In this document: positions 24,901 to 30,900 of the stretch, piece by piece
Layout of the letters: the number at the start of each line of letters is the position of its first letter
Position numbering within the stretch: the stretch's first letter is position 1
DNA from: Pararge aegeria
Taxonomy: Eukaryota; Arthropoda; Insecta; Lepidoptera; Nymphalidae
Assembly (NCBI RefSeq): GCF_905163445.1
Contig: NC_053185.1
Coordinates: forward strand, 12,914,001 to 12,978,000
DNA length: 64,000 nucleotides
Direction: 5' to 3'
Program-made: the position numbers and the translations under genes
Notes under the pieces: generated by a model
Told to the model about the DNA's origin: nothing
Seen by the model: the letters and a program-made list of their open reading frames with translations, nothing else
Database searches by the model: none

Positions 24901-27900
24901 CATTATCATTGTAGTGGAATAAAAAAATCTTTGCTCAAATAAATAAAATGTTTGTGCCTGTACTCATCGTATTTTCAAACTGCCTCTCTCTTTTATCTAT
25001 GGTTCTTTTTAAGTTATCTAGACATTTGGTTAAGTTGGTATGGGGACTGTCTCCATGGACCGTTAAAGCAGCTGCCAGACTTTGATTTCGAACTATTTTA
25101 CAAAAATTTTAAGCTTAAGATAACGAATAAGTAAAGGGTCTGTACCTTTCAACATGAAAAAGGTATCTTTAAAATCGGTCACTTGTGTTAAAGATTTGAA
25201 TACATGCAAATTCTTAGCATTGTTAAGTTATGTTTAATTGACGGCCGATTGGCGCAGTGGGCAGCGACCCTGCTTTCCGAATCCAAGGCCGTGGGATCGA
25301 TTCCCACTACTGGACAATATTTGTGTGATGAACACGAATGTTTTACAGTGTTTATCTATATATTATAAGTATTTATGTATATTATTCATAAAAATATTCA
25401 TCAGCTATCTCAGTACCCATAACACAAGCTACGCTTACTTTGGGACTAGATGGCGATGTGTGTATTGGCGTAGTATATTCAAAAAAAAAAAACTTCATCA
25501 TCATCTTCAACTCATTACCGGCCCACTACAGCACATGTCTCCAAATTAATAGGGACAAAATGATATTGATTTACTTTACACGCCTTTGAGAACATCATAG
25601 AGAACTCTCAGGCATTTATTTAGGTTTCTCCAAGATTTTCGTTTTCCTTTAACGTCAAAAAAGCAAGTGACATTTTAATAAAAATTATATTCACTTACGA
25701 CTAGTCAATATATCTGTTCCCAGGCTATGATGGATGTCTGGATCGGACATTTTGCGATGATGAATTGCTGACGCTGGCGGACTCCGTCTATTAATGCCCT
25801 CCAAACCTGCCACTGACGTTTTTTTTGTACGAGCCACTTTCTGCACCCTATAAACATATTATTTTTTATATTCATTCATGCCTCTACTATCGGCGATAGT
25901 TGGCGATCGGTTCACTTGTTGAGGTCGACAAAATCTTCAAACTTCCAGTTATAAAATATAATAAATATATTACGACCATAAACACATCGCCATCTAGCCC
26001 CAAAGTAAGCATAGCTTGTGTTATGGGTACAAAGGTGACTGATAATATTTTTATTAATAACATACATAAATATTTATACATATAAACACCCAGACACTGG
26101 AAAACATCAATGTTCAAAACACAAACATTTTCCAGTTGGGGGAATCGAACCCACGGCCTAGACTCAGAAATCGGCCTTAAATAGATACACCAGTGTTTTA
26201 CTTTTGACATATATTTACGACCGACCGCCTGGCTGTCGTCTATTATATATATTGTTATAATAATCATCTTTATTGAAAGGTATAAACCCAGTTATAATAA
26301 GAAATAAATTTAAATCTAATAACAATAAAATAAAAATAATAGTAAATAACAAAAGAACTATTCCTTCATATAGAATCATAATTTATAGGTACCTAAATTT
26401 CACATATACTTTACAGTGGAGAGAGTCGACATGTTATGGTTGCCAGGGCGTATTTTTGATGATAACTTTGTACGTTATTTCTTTAAAAGTATTGAGCTCA
26501 GGAAGAAGTTGTAGAACAAGTTTGTTCAACGGAAACATTCTTCGAAAAAGTAGTATATACAATTAATATTTTTTGTATTACTCATGCGGGGAAAGTAGTA
26601 TCTTGACGCTCGCTGTTGCGGTTGAAAAAGAACCGTTTGCCCATTTTAAAATTACGCGTGAGATTTTTCATAAATAAAACTGTTATTTGAGTGCGACAAG
26701 TTTATTTGTCGCACGTAAATTATTCTTGGCACACGCAAATTTAGATAATATTGCTAAAATAAAAAAAAATAATAACAAAAAAAAACACAATCGACATTTT
26801 AAAAATGAATTGAGGTTGACGCGTCTGACAGTTTAATTTAATAAATAAAATTGTAATTAAATTAAAATTAGTTTAAAAACGAATATGGAGTCTGAAATAA
26901 TACCGGAAACTTTTAGCTTTGCCCCTGGACCCCGGTTTGTGCCCACATATATCGCCGCATTTGTAATACAAAATAGTATGTGCGACTAGTGCGACGTTGT
27001 CGATTACCGGATCAAGGCAATCGACAACTTGTCGCACTTGTTGCACAATATACTATTTCTATTTGTTATCAAATAACATACCATGTACTATGTGCGGGCG
27101 GCAATTGAAACACCTGAGCATCGTATGCGTCGTAATCAAATATAGAGTTGTGCATATAATCGTCTTCCTTCAACAGTTTGCCTTTACTCTCATCCTCGTA
27201 CATCTTTTTTAATGGCTCTTGACTTTTCCTGGGCGGCAGTTTGATTCTTGGTATAAAATTCGAATATGCCACTTTCTTGTTGGTGGAATAGAAGGACAAA
27301 TTGATCCAATGCGGCATAGAGTAGTCATCTATGGAGTTAATATTGCTGTCTTTGTTATGAAACTTCAGTAAGGGTACGGCGTGCAAGGGTTGTTCGCCGA
27401 CGCAAACGAGGTCGCTTCCCACGCCGTTGTCGATGATTCTTTGCTTCGTGACGTTGGTCAGTTCTCTATCGACCTCGAATACTCCCACGCCGGGCGTGAT
27501 GACGACACTAAGTTGACCTGTGCGGTCGAAACATCTGTCCAAGTAATGTTTCTCGAAAACTGAAAATTTTTGGCCAATTTCATTATTACATATCTACTAA
27601 TTTTAGGTTGTCTGCAAAATATAATTTCAAATTGCATCGTTATCGAATCTAACAAATGTGGCTAAAGCATAAACTAAATACATGAGGATTCAATCAATCA
27701 TATACATTATAGTTATATATATTATTAAAATTTACATAACATGCTGCATTGTCGTATTAGGATAACTTTTTCCTGTAATGACAAAAATGTAAGATGGGGA
27801 ATAAATAAATAAATAAATTTGAAGTACCGTTTTATTGCACTAAGATATATGTACTGTCTACAACACACACTTTTGTGTTGAAAGATTGTCTTTGGTCAAT

Positions 27901-30900
27901 ACACCCATCAGAGTAAATAAAGTTACTTTTTGGATAGAAGCAGGCGTTATCGGAATTCCATGATATATTATAAAAATTAAGCTTAATTTTCTATACTTCA
28001 CGAAAACGAGGAGAATCAGAATGGTTGAGTGCTGTGAATACGCAAGTGAACCCCGTGCTCTCACTTATAGGTCTATCGCGGGACAAACAGAGTTTTTAGT
28101 GGGTGCAAGTCCCACATAACTTCTCCGTTCCCCCAACGGAGTGGTATGCGTCAGGCATCTTCTAGGTATAAAAAAGGAGAATTAGAATGGTGCAATTTAT
28201 AATTTTATCAATCTTTACTCTCCACACCAAACAGATCTTCGGCAACGTACTCTCTACGCACGTTTCGCTCCGATAACGGAGCATCCTGGATGTTGATGTT
28301 GTAGCATTTCTGAGATAAAATGTAACCATTACCCAAATGCAAGCTACGCATTCACCAAATTTCATCAAGATTCATCAAGGTCGTTTGAGCCAAACATAGG
28401 TTACAAACATACAGACTTTCGCTTTTATATTAGTATGGATCAGTACAAATTTAAGTTTTAATTGAACAGAAATTGGTTTTAATATAGTTACCATTTAAAC
28501 TCATGTTCAAAACTTCAAGGAAATTCCCCTGAGCTGCTGTGGAATTAATGGCGGTTGGTATTTCCATGTTAGGCCTTTCATGGTATTGCAATACGATTTT
28601 TTGATAGTCAGTAAAAAGCCTCCGCAGCTGCAGTAAAACGTTAGACCAGTCTTCGTACCTTTCATTTTGGACTGCCACCCTGAATTTAATCAGAAAAAAA
28701 TAATACATTTTTAATACTTTTAAATTATTACTTCGATTTAGGTTACCCTTTGGCAATTTTTATTAATAGTCTATTGCCAATGATTAACCAATAGATGCCT
28801 AAATTTTTTAATTGAATATTTATTTCAAATGCACGTAAAGTACCTGTAAAAATCCTCATAAAATCTTCCCCTATAGTCTTTCTGTAAACACTCTTTCATG
28901 TGCTGGGGAAACTCTTCTAATGTTTTGGCTTTATAAAAAGTTCTTGAAAATAATACAATAGTCACCTCATGGTTGCTGCCATTTTTCTAAAAAAAAAAAA
29001 AAAAATAGTTTTAGATATATACACAACGTAGGGTCCAACGTAGGAAGCGGTGATAGCCCGGTGGGCAAGACTTTGACTTCACTTTCGGAGAGCCGAGTTC
29101 GAATTCCAGCACGCACCTCTAAATTTTCTAAGTTATGTGCGTTTTAAGCAATTAAACTATCACTAGCTTCAATGGCTTCAACGGAGTGGCGAAGGATTGT
29201 CAAGCGAGCCACAACACCCAGATGACGACCACGACCAGTCTGTCAAGACTGTAACGGCTTAGAAGAAGATGCTTCAACGGTGAAGGAAAACATCGTGAGG
29301 AAACCTGCATGTAGAGTCCCCGAATCCGCACTGGGCCAGCGTGATGCATTACGGCCTTCGCATTTTGGTTGGAGACGCGTGCCCTGCATCGGCCGGTAAC
29401 GGGTTGATATGATGATGATAATATATGGCCATTTTTATTATATGTATTACTAGCGATTCCCGGCGGTTTCATCTGCGATGCTTGAAATAAGTACGGGCGT
29501 TTACGACTATGAGAAAGCTCATAGTCGTAAACTCCCGTACTTATTTTAATTTTCCTTTATCTCCTTAACTACACATCAACTGCTGATGAGCCACTTGCCC
29601 ATAATTAACGTAATGGATTATACCTTTAGGCTTTTCTCTTTTTTAAATAAGCATGTGTTGTTAACTCGTAGTCTTAACTATAGTTTGATTTGAACTAGGT
29701 CAATAGAATAGCAAAAAGAAGGTTTTTGATATTTAACGATTAGTTTATAGGAATAAATAAAAAAAATATTACAATAAACTACTTAGAATTAAAACTTTCA
29801 ATTTTACTACATTTCACGGCCATTTACATTTTACTACATTTCAGGGCAAGTCTCCTCTCAGAATGAAGAGAGTTTAGGCTGTAGTCCACCACAACGGCCA
29901 ACTGCGGATTGGCAGACTTTCCACACCTTTGAAGTATGCCAATGGGAACTTATGGAAAGCTCTCAGACTTGCAGGTTTCCTCACGATGTTTTCCTGCACC
30001 GCTAAATAAAGTGACATTTTAAATTTCTTAAAATAAAAACGCACATAACACAAGAAGTTAGCGGTGCGTACTGGGGGCTTACCACTAGGCAACCACGGCT
30101 CACTAAGCTATTACTTAACTCATATTAAAGTAATTAAGGCCTACCTTCCACTTAGCAAAGAGATCTGCAAGAAATCCATTGACAGCCTTCTCAAAGTACA
30201 AGTCACCGTGAATATCAAAGTCCCACATCTCAGAGGACATTTGTATGAAAAGGTAGACCATAGATGTTGAAGATCTGAACACAATTTTGGTGTCCTCTGT
30301 TATAACACCACAAGCGACCCTGTCACCTTGAGACCACATTTCATACACTTGACATCTAATTGCACCTCCACAATATTCTATTTTCTTATTGAGATATACA
30401 CAAGTACTGACCTGAAATTTTAGTAATTAGATCAACTATCAAAAGAAGCAACTCAAAATTAAGTACATAATTATATTTCATAGCAGATGTTGCTATTTAA
30501 TTTTTTTTAAATTAATAAAACTACTTTTAAACCTCAATTTTGAAACATTCTTCATCATTGCTATGCTATTGGTTAAAGCGTGATTTATCGCCTATAGCCT
30601 GCCTAAATAAATGAGCTATCAAAAAATTATAATTTTTTTTAAATCTGACAGAACAGGTAAGCGCTTTCCTATTTTAGACTGCATCGTCACTTACCCGCAG
30701 GTGACATTGCAATCAAGGGCTAACTTGTAGTAGAATAAAAAAACTTGATCTGGTCAAAATGGTTAATTATTTATAAATAAATATAGTTATACAAAATGTT
30801 ACCAAATGGTTTTTCAGCCTCCACATTTCAGACCTCCCGAGGTACTGATCTTTGAAAGTCAGTTCTACAGAGTCAAGTGCAACATCTTGCACATTTACAA

